Assembly (NCBI GenBank): GCA_900110975.1
Contig: FOFK01000005.1
Location: 97,901-161,900 of the forward strand
DNA length: 64,000 bases
From: Lachnospiraceae bacterium RM5
Lineage (GTDB): Bacteria > Bacillota > Clostridia > Lachnospirales > Lachnospiraceae
Reading direction: 5' to 3'
Shown here: positions 8,723 through 18,246 of the stretch, piece after piece
How positions within the stretch are numbered: position 1 is the stretch's first letter
How the letters are laid out: each line of letters begins with the position of its first letter
Made by a program: the position numbers and the translations under genes
Notes under the pieces: model-generated
The model's database searches: none
Seen by the model: the letters and a program-made list of their open reading frames with translations, nothing else
Told to the model about the DNA's origin: nothing

Positions 8723-10438
8723 TTATTCTGATTCGTAAGCTATCTTTAATGCTTCTTTATAAGAAGTAATTCCTTCTTTACAAAGTCTTGCAGCTGACAT
8801 GGCAAGTGTTTCCATACCATCCGCCATAGCAACTTTCTTTATCTCATCTGCTCTTGCACCTTTTGCAATTTCTGCACGAAGTGCTGAAGAAACCGGCATG
8901 ATCTCATATACACCGATACGTCCTGAATAACCTGTACCACCACATGCTTCACATCCAACCGGATCATATATAGGCAGTTCAAATTCATTTTCATATCCAA
9001 GAAGTTTCTTCTGATCTTCGTCTGCATATACTAACTTTTTACATTCACCACAAAGACGACGAACAAGTCTCTGGGCGATAACTCCAACTAAAGAGTCACC
9101 AATAAGATAAGGCTCAATACCCATATCTGCCAGACGGCTGATAGTAGATGCCGTACCATTTGTATGAAGTGTAGATACAACAAGGTGACCGGTGATAGCG
9201 GCCTTAACCGCGATATCTGCTGTCTCACCGTCACGAATTTCTCCGATCATTATAATGTCCGGATCCTGACGGAGGATTGAACGAAGTGCAGCCGCAAATG
9301 TAAGTCCTGCTTTCTCATTAACATGTACCTGGTTGATACCTTCCATATTTGCTTCTACAGGGTCCTCAACAGTGATGATATTAACATCTTCTGTATTTAA
9401 CTCTGATAAAGCTGTATAAAGTGTTGTTGATTTACCGGAACCTGTAGGTCCTGTAACAAGAATAATTCCATGAGGATTCTTTAAGATTCTGTCAAACTTC
9501 TCAAGTTCTTTTGGTGAAAATCCAAGGTTCTTCTTATCTCTTGTAAGATTCTCCTTGGATGTAAGTCTCATAACGACTTTTTCTCCATTGATGGTAGGAA
9601 GAATAGAAACACGGACGTCGAAGTCCCTTCTGTCTACCGTCATGGCGATACGACCATCTTGAGGTTTTCTCTTTTCAGAAATATCCATTCCACCGATAAT
9701 CTTAAGTCTGGCAACGATAGCAGACAAGAGTTCGATTTCATATGTCATAACCACAACCAAAGCACCGTCAATTCTGAATCTTACTCTAACCTGGAATTCC
9801 AATGCTTCGATGTGAATATCACTGGCCCTTCTTCTAACTCCCTGTTCAAGAATACTTCTAACCAGCTGTACAATTGGTGAATTTTCGATTTCATCATCAC
9901 CTGATGTAGTATCATCTTCTGTTGTAACACCGGTTCTTTCTTTATCTCTCTGTCTTTCTTTTCTATACTGTTCAGCTGCCGCCATAGCCTGTGTGGCACC
10001 AAACATCTTATCAAGAACTACATTGATCTGTGATTTTGTAGATAATACCGTATCAACCTGCATATTTGTCATAATACTGATATCATCAACAATCATAATA
10101 TCCATTGGATCTGCCATTGCAACTTTAAGTACGTTTGGCACCAATGGATCAAATGCATACGGTATAACTGAATTCTTACGCATGTAATCTTCTTTAACAA
10201 GTTTTACCGCATTTTCATCAATTTTAATACGTCTTACATCAACATACTCAATTCCTAACTGTTCAATAAGGGCATCAATAACATCATTTTCTGTTACAAA
10301 ACCCATGGTAACAACAGTTTCACCAAACTTAGTATGCGTTTCCTTTTGTTTATTGATAACTTCTAATAATTGCTCCTCAGTTATCAATCCTTTAGATACG
10401 AGTAAATCTCCTAATCTAAGTTTATTTAACCTTGCCAT
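8723..10438 (-). CDS. pilB: type IV pilus extension ATPase with MshEN c-di-GMP-binding domain
   Basis: A 571-residue GspE/PilB ATPase. Residues 8-31 and 37-60 are two 24-residue MshEN motifs beginning RLGDLLVSKG and KFGETVVTMG and both ending in Gln, separated by exactly five residues. This is the family's cyclic-di-GMP binding signature. Walker A GPTGSGKST is at about 330-338 and Walker B (DPDIIMIGE) at about 392-400. A zinc tetracysteine motif has Cys at about 463, 466, 496 and 499. It powers pilus polymerisation and is the first gene of the operon. The TAAAAT box about 40 bp upstream of the start could be a -10 element. Confidence 0.95.
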   Translation of the reverse strand: MARLNKLRLGDLLVSKGLITEEQLLEVINKQKETHTKFGETVVTMGFVTENDVIDALIEQLGIEYVDVRRIKIDENAVKLVKEDYMRKNSVIPYAFDPLVPNVLKVAMADPMDIMIVDDISIMTNMQVDTVLSTKSQINVVLDKMFGATQAMAAAEQYRKERQRDKERTGVTTEDDTTSGDDEIENSPIVQLVRSILEQGVRRRASDIHIEALEFQVRVRFRIDGALVVVMTYEIELLSAIVARLKIIGGMDISEKRKPQDGRIAMTVDRRDFDVRVSILPTINGEKVVMRLTSKENLTRDKKNLGFSPKELEKFDRILKNPHGIILVTGPTGSGKSTTLYTALSELNTEDVNIITVEDPVEANMEGINQVHVNEKAGLTFAAALRSILRQDPDIIMIGEIRDGETADIAVKAAITGHLVVSTLHTNGTASTISRLADMGIEPYLIGDSLVGVIAQRLVRRLCGECKKLVYADEDQKKLLGYENEFELPIYDPVGCEACGGTGYSGRIGVYEIMPVSSALRAEIAKGARADEIKKVAMADGMETLAMSAARLCKEGITSYKEALKIAYESE

Positions 10439-10589
10439 TTTCTTACCTTCATTCTATCTAGAATTTAATCATTTAGTACATTTTACCATAAAAATTCAAG
10501 AAAATAAAGTTTTATTGTCTATTTTTATTAAATTTTATCGTATTTATGATATTTTCAAATTCAAATTATATTTATTTATTCAAATTAAA

Positions 10590-11843
10590 TTAACCTTTAA
10601 TTCTTATAATATCAAATACCTCTAATTCCTTATCAAGTTCAAGGAAAAGTTTTTCCTTTGGATGTGGCGCACTTTCCACTTTTACTCCACGCTCATTGTA
10701 TATGGAAAGCACCTTAACCATTTCATTTCTTCCGTCTTTTTTCATAACTTCCAGCATATCACCTTCAAGGAATTTATTTCTCTGTGTGATCTCATATAAT
10801 GTTTTTCCATCAAATTTATTTTCATAGATATCTTCAACAAGACCAAGATATGTATATTCTTTAATATATGTATTAGAATCATAAATCTGTGTATCTTTAT
10901 CTGGTTTTCCAAAGAAAAAGCCGGTTGTATACTGTCTGTATGTGCATTTTTTGATTTCTTCCCTGTAATAATCCATATTTTTATTATATAATTCAAGACC
11001 ACCGGTTAAATAATCATCAATCGCCCTTCTATAGGTTCTCGCAACACACGCAACGTATAAGGCTGTTTTCATTCTTCCTTCAATTTTAAAACTGTCAATT
11101 CCTGCATCAATAAGTTCAGGAATATGCTCTATCATACATAAATCCTTTGAATTGAAAATATATGTTCCTCTTTCATTTTCAAAAACAGGCATATATTCCC
11201 CTTCTCTTGTTTCTTCCATTACAGCATATTTCCATCTGCACGGATGAGTGCATGCTCCTCTGTTTGCATCCCTTGATGCAAGGAAATTACTGAGAAGACA
11301 TCTTCCTGAATAAGAAATGCACATCGCACCATGAATAAATGTTTCTATTTCAAGATCATCAGGAATATTTTCCCTTATTTCTTTTATTTCTTTCAAAGAA
11401 AGTTCTCTTGCAGACACAACTCTTTTTGCACCAAGAGAATGCCAGAACTTATATGTACCATAATTTGTATTATTTGCCTGTGTTGAAATATGTATCTCAA
11501 CATCAGGAAGCACTTCTTTTGCAATAGTAAAAATTCCAGGGTCAGAAATAATTAAAGCGTCCATTCCCACAGTTTTTAAAACTTCAAAATAATTTCTTAC
11601 CTCCAAAAGATCATCATTATGAGCTAAAATATTTGCTGTAACAAACACCCTTACATTTCTTTCATGAGCAAATTTAACTCCTTCTTTCATCTCTTCTATA
11701 GAAAAGTTTTTTGCATTTGCTCTGAGTCCAAATACTTCTCCACCTATATAAACTGCATCTGCACCGTAGTTTACGGCAACTTTTAATACTTCCAGACTAC
11801 TTGCAGGTATTAATAATTCTATATTTCTTTTCTTTGATTCCAT
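10590..11843 (-). CDS. peptidase U32 family tRNA hydroxylation protein (TrhP/YrrO-like)
   Basis: A 417-residue U32-family protein. The hallmark signature is visible as ETFIHGAMCISYSGRC followed by LLSNFL, then more cysteines in CTHPCRW that suit an iron-sulfur or metal site. Family members TrhP/RlhA are not proteases in practice; TrhP makes 5-hydroxyuridine at tRNA wobble U34 using prephenate-derived chemistry. The next gene upstream is TrmR-like, which methylates that product, so the pair forms a wobble-modification module as in Bacillus (yrrM-yrrN-yrrO). I chose the internal Met (MESKKRN) because an AAAGAG site lies upstream and homology begins there; a longer 432-residue form is possible. 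Confidence 0.85.
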   Translation of the reverse strand: MESKKRNIELLIPASSLEVLKVAVNYGADAVYIGGEVFGLRANAKNFSIEEMKEGVKFAHERNVRVFVTANILAHNDDLLEVRNYFEVLKTVGMDALIISDPGIFTIAKEVLPDVEIHISTQANNTNYGTYKFWHSLGAKRVVSARELSLKEIKEIRENIPDDLEIETFIHGAMCISYSGRCLLSNFLASRDANRGACTHPCRWKYAVMEETREGEYMPVFENERGTYIFNSKDLCMIEHIPELIDAGIDSFKIEGRMKTALYVACVARTYRRAIDDYLTGGLELYNKNMDYYREEIKKCTYRQYTTGFFFGKPDKDTQIYDSNTYIKEYTYLGLVEDIYENKFDGKTLYEITQRNKFLEGDMLEVMKKDGRNEMVKVLSIYNERGVKVESAPHPKEKLFLELDKELEVFDIIRIKG

Positions 11844-11957
11844 AATATCTCTTTCTTTCTTAATATATAAAATCCAACATTTCTTCAATTTTCAACATAC
11901 TTACAATTATTTCTTCCAGGCAATTATGATAGCCTTATAATTATCATTTCTATGCAA

Positions 11958-12632
11958 TCATGCCAATCTTACAGAAATGCTGAGTCCGTCCCCAATAGGA
12001 ACAATACTTGTTTCATAAGACTCATTATTTTTTATCTCATATAAAAACTCACGCATCCTTGAATGAATTGTTCTGTCTCTTCTTTCAACCGCAAATCTGC
12101 TTACAGCCACATCTCCATTTTGCAAAACATTATCACAGATAATAACGCCATTTTTACCCAGCATTTTTTCAGCTTCCAAAAAATATTCTTTATATGAACC
12201 TTTTGCAGCATCAATAAAAACAAAATCAAATTTCTTATCAATATCCGCAGGATTATTAAAGGTACTTTCAAGGCCCTGCATTTTTTCCATAGCATCACCT
12301 TCTAAAAGAAAAATCTTATTTTCAAATCCTGCTTTTTTAATATTTTCCTTTGCAACAGGTATTCTTTTTTCATAATTTTCTATAGTATATATCTTTGTAT
12401 CTTCATCCGTATTAAAGCCCATTAAAATAGCCGAATATCCTATAGCACTTCCAAGTTCTAATATATTTTTTGGTTTTAAAACCTTCAAAAAAGTTTTTAA
12501 AAAACTTGCAGTTTCTTTTCGAATAATCGGCACATTTTCTTCTTTAGCATATTTTTCAAGTTTACCAAGGAAAATATCATCTTTTTCAAGAGAATGAATG
12601 TACGATACTATATTTTCATTTACAATATCCAT
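11958..12632 (-). CDS. trmR: tRNA 5-hydroxyuridine methyltransferase (TrmR/YrrM-like)
   Basis: A 224-residue class I SAM O-methyltransferase of the COMT-like family. The SAM loop is ILELGSAIGYSAI (about 57-69), the acidic strand is IYTIEN, and FVFIDAAKGSYKEYF is the metal-binding Asp motif. In Bacillus, TrmR converts tRNA ho5U34 to mo5U34. The neighbouring U32 gene supplies the ho5U substrate, which supports this assignment over a small-molecule O-methyltransferase. It abuts the upstream MltG-like gene with no gap. Confidence 0.85.
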   Translation of the reverse strand: MDIVNENIVSYIHSLEKDDIFLGKLEKYAKEENVPIIRKETASFLKTFLKVLKPKNILELGSAIGYSAILMGFNTDEDTKIYTIENYEKRIPVAKENIKKAGFENKIFLLEGDAMEKMQGLESTFNNPADIDKKFDFVFIDAAKGSYKEYFLEAEKMLGKNGVIICDNVLQNGDVAVSRFAVERRDRTIHSRMREFLYEIKNNESYETSIVPIGDGLSISVRLA

Positions 12633-13073
12633 TTAACTTTCCTCATCTCCATCTTTTGCCGATAATATCTCAATAATATCCTCGGCAGAATTAGATGTAT
12701 TTACAACATAAGTTCCTTCTTTAAAATCAGCATCAAATAATTTTGACTGAATAGTAAAAACTGTTTTATTTTCAATTACATTTTTATCAAGAAGTTTTTC
12801 TGCAACATCACTTACAGAATCTCCACTTGAAATTGTAATCTCAACATCCGTTCCGGGAGGAGCCTCTGCTCCATCCTCAGAAAAGATCTTTGTTCCAAAA
12901 TCATAAGCTCTTACACTTACAAGAATAACAACAGTAACAAGCAAAGCAAATAATGCAAAATAAAGGAAGCTTCCAACCATATTATTCTCTGCTCTTTTCT
13001 TGCTTTTCTTACTATTTTTTATTCTCTTGTTTCTTTCTTTTATTTCTCTCTTTTTTTCTTTAGAATCAGCCAT
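12633..13073 (-). CDS. MltG/YceG-like membrane protein lacking the catalytic domain
   Basis: A 146-residue protein with a very basic N-terminus (about 1-30), one membrane helix (about 33-55) and an extracytoplasmic segment (ISSGDSVSDVAEKLLDKNVI) matching the LysM-like N-terminal part of endolytic transglycosylase MltG. The catalytic YceG domain with its Glu is absent and the frame ends cleanly, so this is a short family form rather than an obvious frameshift. It overlaps the YlbF-family gene by one base and abuts trmR, so all are one operon. A cell-wall role is uncertain. Confidence 0.7.
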   Translation of the reverse strand: MADSKEKKREIKERNKRIKNSKKSKKRAENNMVGSFLYFALFALLVTVVILVSVRAYDFGTKIFSEDGAEAPPGTDVEITISSGDSVSDVAEKLLDKNVIENKTVFTIQSKLFDADFKEGTYVVNTSNSAEDIIEILSAKDGDEES

Positions 13074-13414
13074 TAAATAATCTCCACGTCTTTACATATA
13101 TCTGTAAAAATAATACTTTCAACTTTTTTAATAAGTCCTGCAAAAATAACTTCTGCATTTAAATATTCCTGTACTTCACTTTTCACAAGAATATCCATAA
13201 ACTCATTTTTCAAATACTCCATTGCTTCGTTTCCATTGCAGGTATTTCTCATAAGCATCTCAAATTTTCTTTTCTCAAACTCAAGCACTCTTGAATAAAT
13301 AGTGCTTTGTTCTTTTATTTTTTCTTTTTTTGAAATGTAATCTTTATACTCTTCTCTTTCAAATAAAAGATTTTTCAATTCTTCTGCTTTTGAAAATAAA
13401 ATATTATCTTCCAT
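13073..13414 (-). CDS. YlbF family regulator
   Basis: A 113-residue, all-helical YlbF/YmcA family protein (DUF964). In Bacillus, YlbF with YmcA and YaaT forms the Y-complex that steers RNase Y and biofilm/competence decisions. Here it stands directly downstream of RNase J, which again suggests an mRNA-turnover role. I prefer the ATG start at MEDN, since AAGGA is too close to the alternative TTG start four codons earlier. Confidence in the exact biochemical role is low. Confidence 0.75.
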   Translation of the reverse strand: MEDNILFSKAEELKNLLFEREEYKDYISKKEKIKEQSTIYSRVLEFEKRKFEMLMRNTCNGNEAMEYLKNEFMDILVKSEVQEYLNAEVIFAGLIKKVESIIFTDICKDVEII

Positions 13415-13440
13415 CACAAATACCAATCCTTTTAGTTAAA

Positions 13441-15387
13441 TTATTCAACTTCCATGATAATAGGCAATACCACAGGACTTCTCTTTAAGTTTTTCCACAT
13501 ATAATCGCTTAATGATTCTTTTACAACATTCTTAATCTTAGACCAGTCTGTTATCTTCTTATCCATACAATCCATGACAGCTTCATAAGCTACATTACTT
13601 GCTTCTTCAATAAGACCTTCAGACTCTCTGACATATACAAATCCTCTGGTTACAATATCCGGTCCTGATAATAATTTATTTGTATATTTTTCTAATGTCA
13701 TAACAACAATAATAATACCATTTTCAGCAAGGCTCTGTCTGTCTCTTAAAACAATATTTCCAACATCACCTACGCCAAGTCCATCTACTAATATAGCACC
13801 TGCAGGCACTTTGTCAACTATATCGGCACTTTCCTCACCAATCTCAAGCACTTCACCTGAAGATAAGATAATAACATTTTCCTCTTCAATACCCATATTT
13901 CTTGCAAGTTCTCCCTGTGCCACAAGATGCTTATATTCACCATGAACAGGGATTGCGTACTTAGGTTTTACAAGAGCATAAATAAGTTTTATCTCTTCCT
14001 GGCATGCATGTCCCGAAACGTGAGTTTCATCATTTATTACATTTGCGCCCTTTCTTGTAAGCTCATTTATAACTCTTGATACAGCTTTTTCATTACCAGG
14101 AATTGGTGTAGAACTAAGAACCACTGTATCTCCAGGAATAATACTTACTTTTCTATGAATTGAAGCTGCCATTCTTGAAAGGGCTGCCATGGATTCACCC
14201 TGACTTCCTGTTGTAATAAGCACAATCTGATTATCAGGATAATTCTTCATCTGTTCAATATCAATAACCGTATTTACAGGAATATTAATATATCCAAGTT
14301 CCATAGCCGTATTGATTACATTTATCATACTTCTTCCTTCAATAACGACTTTTCTTCCATATTTGTGGGCAGAATTTATAATCTGCTGAACCCTGTCAAC
14401 GTTAGATGCAAATGTTGCAACAATAATTCTTGATTTTGAATTTTCAGCAAAAATCTGATCAAATCTCTTACCAATAGTCCTTTCAGAACTTGTAAATCCA
14501 GGTCTTAATACATTGGTAGAATCACACATAAGTGCCAAAACACCTTTTTTACCAAGCTCTGCAAATCTTCCCAAATCAATAGCATCTCCAAATACAGGTG
14601 TATAATCAATCTTAAAATCCCCTGTATGGATAATAGTTCCAGCAGGCGAGAAAATCGCAAGTGCTGCAGCATCTACAATACTATGATTTGTTCTTATAAA
14701 TTCAACTTTAAAATCTCCAAGAGTAATTGTCTGTCCATACTTAACAACTTTTCTCTTTACAGATTTTGTCATATTCTTTTCTTCAAGTTTTCCTTCAATA
14801 ATTCCAATAGTAAGCTTTGTAGCATATATTGGAACATTAATATTTTTAAGAACGTAAGGAATTGCGCCTATATGATCTTCATGACCATGGGTAATCACAA
14901 ATCCTTTTACCTTTTCTATATTATCAATTAAATAACTAACATCCGGAATAACCATATCTATTCCCGGCATATCATCTTCAGGGAATGACATTCCACAGTC
15001 AACAACAATAATACTGTCCTCGTATTCAAATGCTGTTATATTCATTCCAATCTGTTCAAGACCACCAAGGGGTATAACTTTTACTTTTTTATCATTAACC
15101 TTTGGTGTTTTTTCAGCTTTCTTCTTTGTAAAGATACCTAGTTTTTCACTCTTCTTCTCTGGTTTTACCTTCTCTGCCTTAACTTTTTCAATATCTTTCT
15201 TAGGCTTTTTAGCACTTTTCTTATCGTCTGTTTTTACGCTTTTCTTTTCTTTAGTGCTTTTACTTATCTTTTTTTCTTCCTTTGTTTCTGTTTTTTTAGC
15301 CTGTTTTTTTACTTTAACAGCAGCTTTTTCTTCTTCTTTCTTTTTATTTTCTGCTGTCGCCTTAACTATTATATCCTCTAAATCCAC
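13441..15387 (-). CDS. rnj: ribonuclease J with lysine-rich N-terminal extension
   Basis: A 648-residue metallo-beta-lactamase/beta-CASP ribonuclease. The metal motif HGHEDHIG is at about 167-174; the beta-CASP domain and a C-terminal dimerisation domain follow. It performs 5'-3' exonuclease and endonuclease mRNA decay. The core begins near residue 101 (KKVKVIPLGGLEQIG); before it lies a roughly 95-residue low-complexity Lys/Glu tail absent from the usual 555-residue enzyme, which may bind RNA or ribosomes. Upstream lies DUF1292, downstream YlbF. Confidence 0.92.
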   Translation of the reverse strand: MDLEDIIVKATAENKKKEEEKAAVKVKKQAKKTETKEEKKISKSTKEKKSVKTDDKKSAKKPKKDIEKVKAEKVKPEKKSEKLGIFTKKKAEKTPKVNDKKVKVIPLGGLEQIGMNITAFEYEDSIIVVDCGMSFPEDDMPGIDMVIPDVSYLIDNIEKVKGFVITHGHEDHIGAIPYVLKNINVPIYATKLTIGIIEGKLEEKNMTKSVKRKVVKYGQTITLGDFKVEFIRTNHSIVDAAALAIFSPAGTIIHTGDFKIDYTPVFGDAIDLGRFAELGKKGVLALMCDSTNVLRPGFTSSERTIGKRFDQIFAENSKSRIIVATFASNVDRVQQIINSAHKYGRKVVIEGRSMINVINTAMELGYINIPVNTVIDIEQMKNYPDNQIVLITTGSQGESMAALSRMAASIHRKVSIIPGDTVVLSSTPIPGNEKAVSRVINELTRKGANVINDETHVSGHACQEEIKLIYALVKPKYAIPVHGEYKHLVAQGELARNMGIEEENVIILSSGEVLEIGEESADIVDKVPAGAILVDGLGVGDVGNIVLRDRQSLAENGIIIVVMTLEKYTNKLLSGPDIVTRGFVYVRESEGLIEEASNVAYEAVMDCMDKKITDWSKIKNVVKESLSDYMWKNLKRSPVVLPIIMEVE

Positions 15388-15433
15388 TTTTATTTCCTTT
15401 CTTTTTTTATTTTATATTGAAAGATTTAATAAT

Positions 15434-15712
15434 TTACACGAACTTTAAATCTTCTTCTTCTAACATTTCTTCAAATACTTTTGCAATACTTTCAAGTTCA
15501 ATCTCATCTTCAACGATTTCATAACTTGCTTCTTCTTCATCTTCTTTCGAAACATCTTTTAAAATAAGAGCATCTGCCTCTTCTTCATTATTATCCTCAG
15601 CATAAGCAACTAAAAGATAATTAACTCCTGAAACTCTTGCCTCTTCAATAATTTCAAATTTTTCTTCCTTGTTTGTTTCTTTGTCAAAAAAGACTATAAA
15701 ATTTTCAGACAT
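15434..15712 (-). CDS. DUF1292 family protein (YrzB-like)
   Basis: A 92-residue, strongly acidic small protein beginning MSENFIVFFDKETNKEEKFEIIEE. The DUF1292 family is found throughout Firmicutes next to ireB (yrzL) and ruvX (yrrK), exactly the arrangement here. Biochemical function is unknown. It is separated from ruvX by a 100-bp gap carrying a 13-bp hairpin. Confidence 0.85.
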   Translation of the reverse strand: MSENFIVFFDKETNKEEKFEIIEEARVSGVNYLLVAYAEDNNEEEADALILKDVSKEDEEEASYEIVEDEIELESIAKVFEEMLEEEDLKFV

Positions 15713-15743
15713 AAATAATTATTACCGAATCAAAACACACAAA

Positions 15744-15773
15744 AATAATATTGATATAATTATCAATATTATT
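15744..15773 (-). terminator. 13-bp perfect hairpin followed by T-rich tract, between ruvX and DUF1292
   Basis: AATAATATTGATA pairs perfectly with TATCAATATTATT around a 4-base loop. On the minus strand TTTTTGTGTGTTTT follows, so it can act as a rho-independent terminator or attenuator after ireB-ruvX. The stem is AT-only, so efficiency may be partial. Confidence 0.55.
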
Positions 15774-15812
15774 TAAAATCCGGTATTCCTTTCACATTTT
15801 TTAATAAATTCT

Positions 15813-16253
15813 TTAATCACACTTATCCTTATTAAAACTTCTATTATCCAGATACCCCTGTAATATAAAAGTAGCAGCAATACTGTCTACATAATCTTTT
15901 CTGTTTTCTCTTCTGACTCCTGCTTCCATCATAAGCTTATCTGCTGAAACAGTAGTAAGTCTCTCGTCCCATAATATAACTTCAAGTTTTGTTCTTTTTT
16001 CTAAGGCTTCTTTAAATTCGTATGTTTTTTCTACTCTCTCACCCAAAGTATTATTCATATTCTTCGGAAGACCAAGTACAATAAGCCCTACATCATATTC
16101 TTCTATAAGTTCATCTATTCTTGCAAGTGTCTTTCTGATTTTACTTTCTTTATCACGCCTTATTATTTCCAAAGACCTTGCGGTAATTAATAACTCATCA
16201 GACAAAGCAACCCCAACTGTCTTTGAGCCATAATCAAGTCCTAAAATTCTCAT
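15813..16253 (-). CDS. ruvX: YqgF/RuvX family nuclease (pre-16S rRNA processing, Holliday junction resolvase-like)
   Basis: A 146-residue RNase H-fold protein. First acidic motif is [16 protein letters not shown], then VLGLPKNMN and the C-terminal [10 protein letters not shown] with the last catalytic Asp. Family members process 16S rRNA 5' ends and resolve junctions in vitro. It lies 2 bp downstream of ireB, the conserved Firmicutes pair. Confidence 0.92.
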   Translation of the reverse strand: MRILGLDYGSKTVGVALSDELLITARSLEIIRRDKESKIRKTLARIDELIEEYDVGLIVLGLPKNMNNTLGERVEKTYEFKEALEKRTKLEVILWDERLTTVSADKLMMEAGVRRENRKDYVDSIAATFILQGYLDNRSFNKDKCD

Positions 16254-16255
16254 AA

Positions 16256-16522
16256 TTAATTTTTCTTAAACTTATTATTGATATAATAATCAAGAGCTTC
16301 CTCTATAAGTTCATCCCTTTCAACCTTCATAATAATACTTCTTGCATTATTATGGCTGGTAATATATGTAGGATCACCTGACATAATATATCCAACAATC
16401 TGATTAACAGGGTTATAGCCCTTCTCATCCAATGCTTTATATACCTTCTCAAGCACCTGTGAAACATCATATGTTCCTTCAAGTGGTGTCTTAAAATATT
16501 GTGTATTTGTTAAATCATTCAT
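16256..16522 (-). CDS. ireB: IreB family regulatory phosphoprotein
   Basis: An 88-residue DUF965 protein with [22 protein letters not shown], including the N-terminal Thr cluster that the Ser/Thr kinase IreK/PrkC phosphorylates in Enterococcus. It modulates cell-wall stress and cephalosporin tolerance there. Normal family length. Ribosome site AGGAGG precedes the start. It is the first gene of an ireB-ruvX pair. Confidence 0.92.
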   Translation of the reverse strand: MNDLTNTQYFKTPLEGTYDVSQVLEKVYKALDEKGYNPVNQIVGYIMSGDPTYITSHNNARSIIMKVERDELIEEALDYYINNKFKKN

Positions 16523-16582
16523 TATTTGCCTCCTGTTTCCGAATTCACGAACAAAACATCTTTATTTATTTTAATATAATTC

Positions 16583-17944
16583 TTACAACATAGCAAGCAT
16601 TATTTCATTATCGAGAAAGCCTTCTATCTTTACTTTACATATTTTTTCAATTATGTCATTGCCTTTATTTTCTGACTTTACGGCAACTTTAACATATTCC
16701 ATGGTATGTCCCACTATATATTTTTCACCATTAAACTCTGTCTCTTCCTCAAAAAGAACCTCTATTTCTTTACCTATAAATCTCTCCTGGTAATCCTTTA
16801 ACATTCTGTCATTTAACTCTAAAAGCGCATTACTTCTTAAAGCTTTTATTTCTTCCGGTATCTGGTTTTCCATATGTGCAGCCCTTGTTCCTTTTCTAAC
16901 CGAGTACTTAAATATATGCATCTTTGAAAAAGCAACTTTCTCAAGAAATTCTTTTGTCTTTTCAAATTCCTCATCTGTTTCACCAGGAAAGCCAACAATT
17001 ACATCTGTTGTAATCGCAGCATCCGGATAGTATTCCCTGATAAGTTTTACACCTTCATAAAACTCTCCAGATGTATATTTTCTGTTCATTCTATTTAAAG
17101 TTTCGTCACATCCGCTTTGTAATGAAAGATGAAAATGAGGGCAGACACTATCTGTTTTACTAATCTTTTCCATAAATTCCTTAGTAATAATTCTTGGTTC
17201 CAAAGAACCAAGTCTGACTCTTTCTATACCCTCAGTATTTCCAATAACATCAACAACATCTGCTAATGTATATTTACCGGACTCATCTTCATACTCGTAC
17301 GAACTGATATGAATCCCTGTAAGCACAAGCTCTTTAAAGCCTTTATCCGCAAGTCTTTTAGCTTCAGTTTCAATATTTTTAAAAATTCTTGAGCGCACTC
17401 TTCCCCTGGCAAAAGGAATAATACAATATGAACAGAACTGGTTACATCCATCCTGAATCTTTATATAAGCTCTTGTTTTTTCCTCAATGCTCTTTTCTAT
17501 ATTTAATTCTTCAAATTCTCTTTTCACCTTAACATCATTAATATCAATAATGTTTTTCTTTGTAGAATCTAAATCTTTATTTTCAAGATAATCCTTGATA
17601 ATTTCCACAATATTACGCTTTACATCATTACCTACAACAATGTCAATGGCATTATCTTTTAAGATGTCATCTGCTGCAACCTGCACATAACAGCCCGTCG
17701 CAATAACTATGGCATCTTTATTTTTTTTCTTTGCCTTATGAAGCATCTGTCTTGATTTTCTATCAGCAATATTTGTTACAGTACATGTATTTATAATATA
17801 AATATCCGCATCATCTTTAAACGGAACAATCTCAAAACCTGCATTTTCAAGCATTTCCGTCATAGCTTCTGTTTCATATGCATTTACTTTACAACCAAGA
17901 TTATGAAGGGCCACACTAGGCATTTTTCCATGAACTACTGACAT
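16583..17944 (-). CDS. mtaB: tRNA t6A37 methylthiotransferase MtaB
   Basis: A 453-residue methylthiotransferase of the MiaB/MtaB class. The N-terminal UPF0004 domain has its three Fe-S cysteines (near residues 19, 53 and 86). The radical-SAM motif CNQFCSYC lies at about 166-173, and a TRAM domain ends the protein. It adds a 2-methylthio group to t6A37 in ANN-decoding tRNAs. The MtaB subtype is chosen from the start SVALHNLGCKVNAYETEAM. GGAG precedes the start by 7 bases. Confidence 0.9.
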   Translation of the reverse strand: MSVVHGKMPSVALHNLGCKVNAYETEAMTEMLENAGFEIVPFKDDADIYIINTCTVTNIADRKSRQMLHKAKKKNKDAIVIATGCYVQVAADDILKDNAIDIVVGNDVKRNIVEIIKDYLENKDLDSTKKNIIDINDVKVKREFEELNIEKSIEEKTRAYIKIQDGCNQFCSYCIIPFARGRVRSRIFKNIETEAKRLADKGFKELVLTGIHISSYEYEDESGKYTLADVVDVIGNTEGIERVRLGSLEPRIITKEFMEKISKTDSVCPHFHLSLQSGCDETLNRMNRKYTSGEFYEGVKLIREYYPDAAITTDVIVGFPGETDEEFEKTKEFLEKVAFSKMHIFKYSVRKGTRAAHMENQIPEEIKALRSNALLELNDRMLKDYQERFIGKEIEVLFEEETEFNGEKYIVGHTMEYVKVAVKSENKGNDIIEKICKVKIEGFLDNEIMLAML

Positions 17945-18172
17945 TTTTATTCTCCAAAATTTTCTATATTTTAAACATATGCTGATTTTTTCTTATAAAA
18001 ACAACAAATTATCTATCATTTTATCGCAAATATGTATAAATTTAAACAAAAAGTTATACACATTCCTATTTAAAGCCTTTAAAATTTAACATATTTCACG
18101 GAACAAATCAATAAACTATAAACAATTTTTACCACCATTTTCAGGTGTTAATTTTCATTTTTTTGTGCCCTG

Positions 18173-18201
18173 TTGACAATTTTATCAATAGAATGTAGTA
18201 T
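18173..18201 (+). promoter_or_regulatory. sigma-A-type promoter for the HPr-like gene
   Basis: TTGACA, 17-base spacer, TAGTAT. It lies about 45 bp upstream of the HPr-like start codon and is preceded by an AT-rich, gene-free 17945-18172 stretch that otherwise shows nothing. Confidence 0.7.
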
Positions 18202-18246
18202 ATAAAATGTAAGCAAAACAAAATAATCGAAATGGAGGAAATCACT

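Noticed and set aside
10305..10625. 106-codon plus-strand open frame
   Set aside because: Antisense to pilB 5' end and the intergenic gap; low-complexity hydrophobic translation without ribosome site.
14626..14931. 101-codon plus-strand open frame
   Set aside because: Antisense shadow of the RNase J gene.
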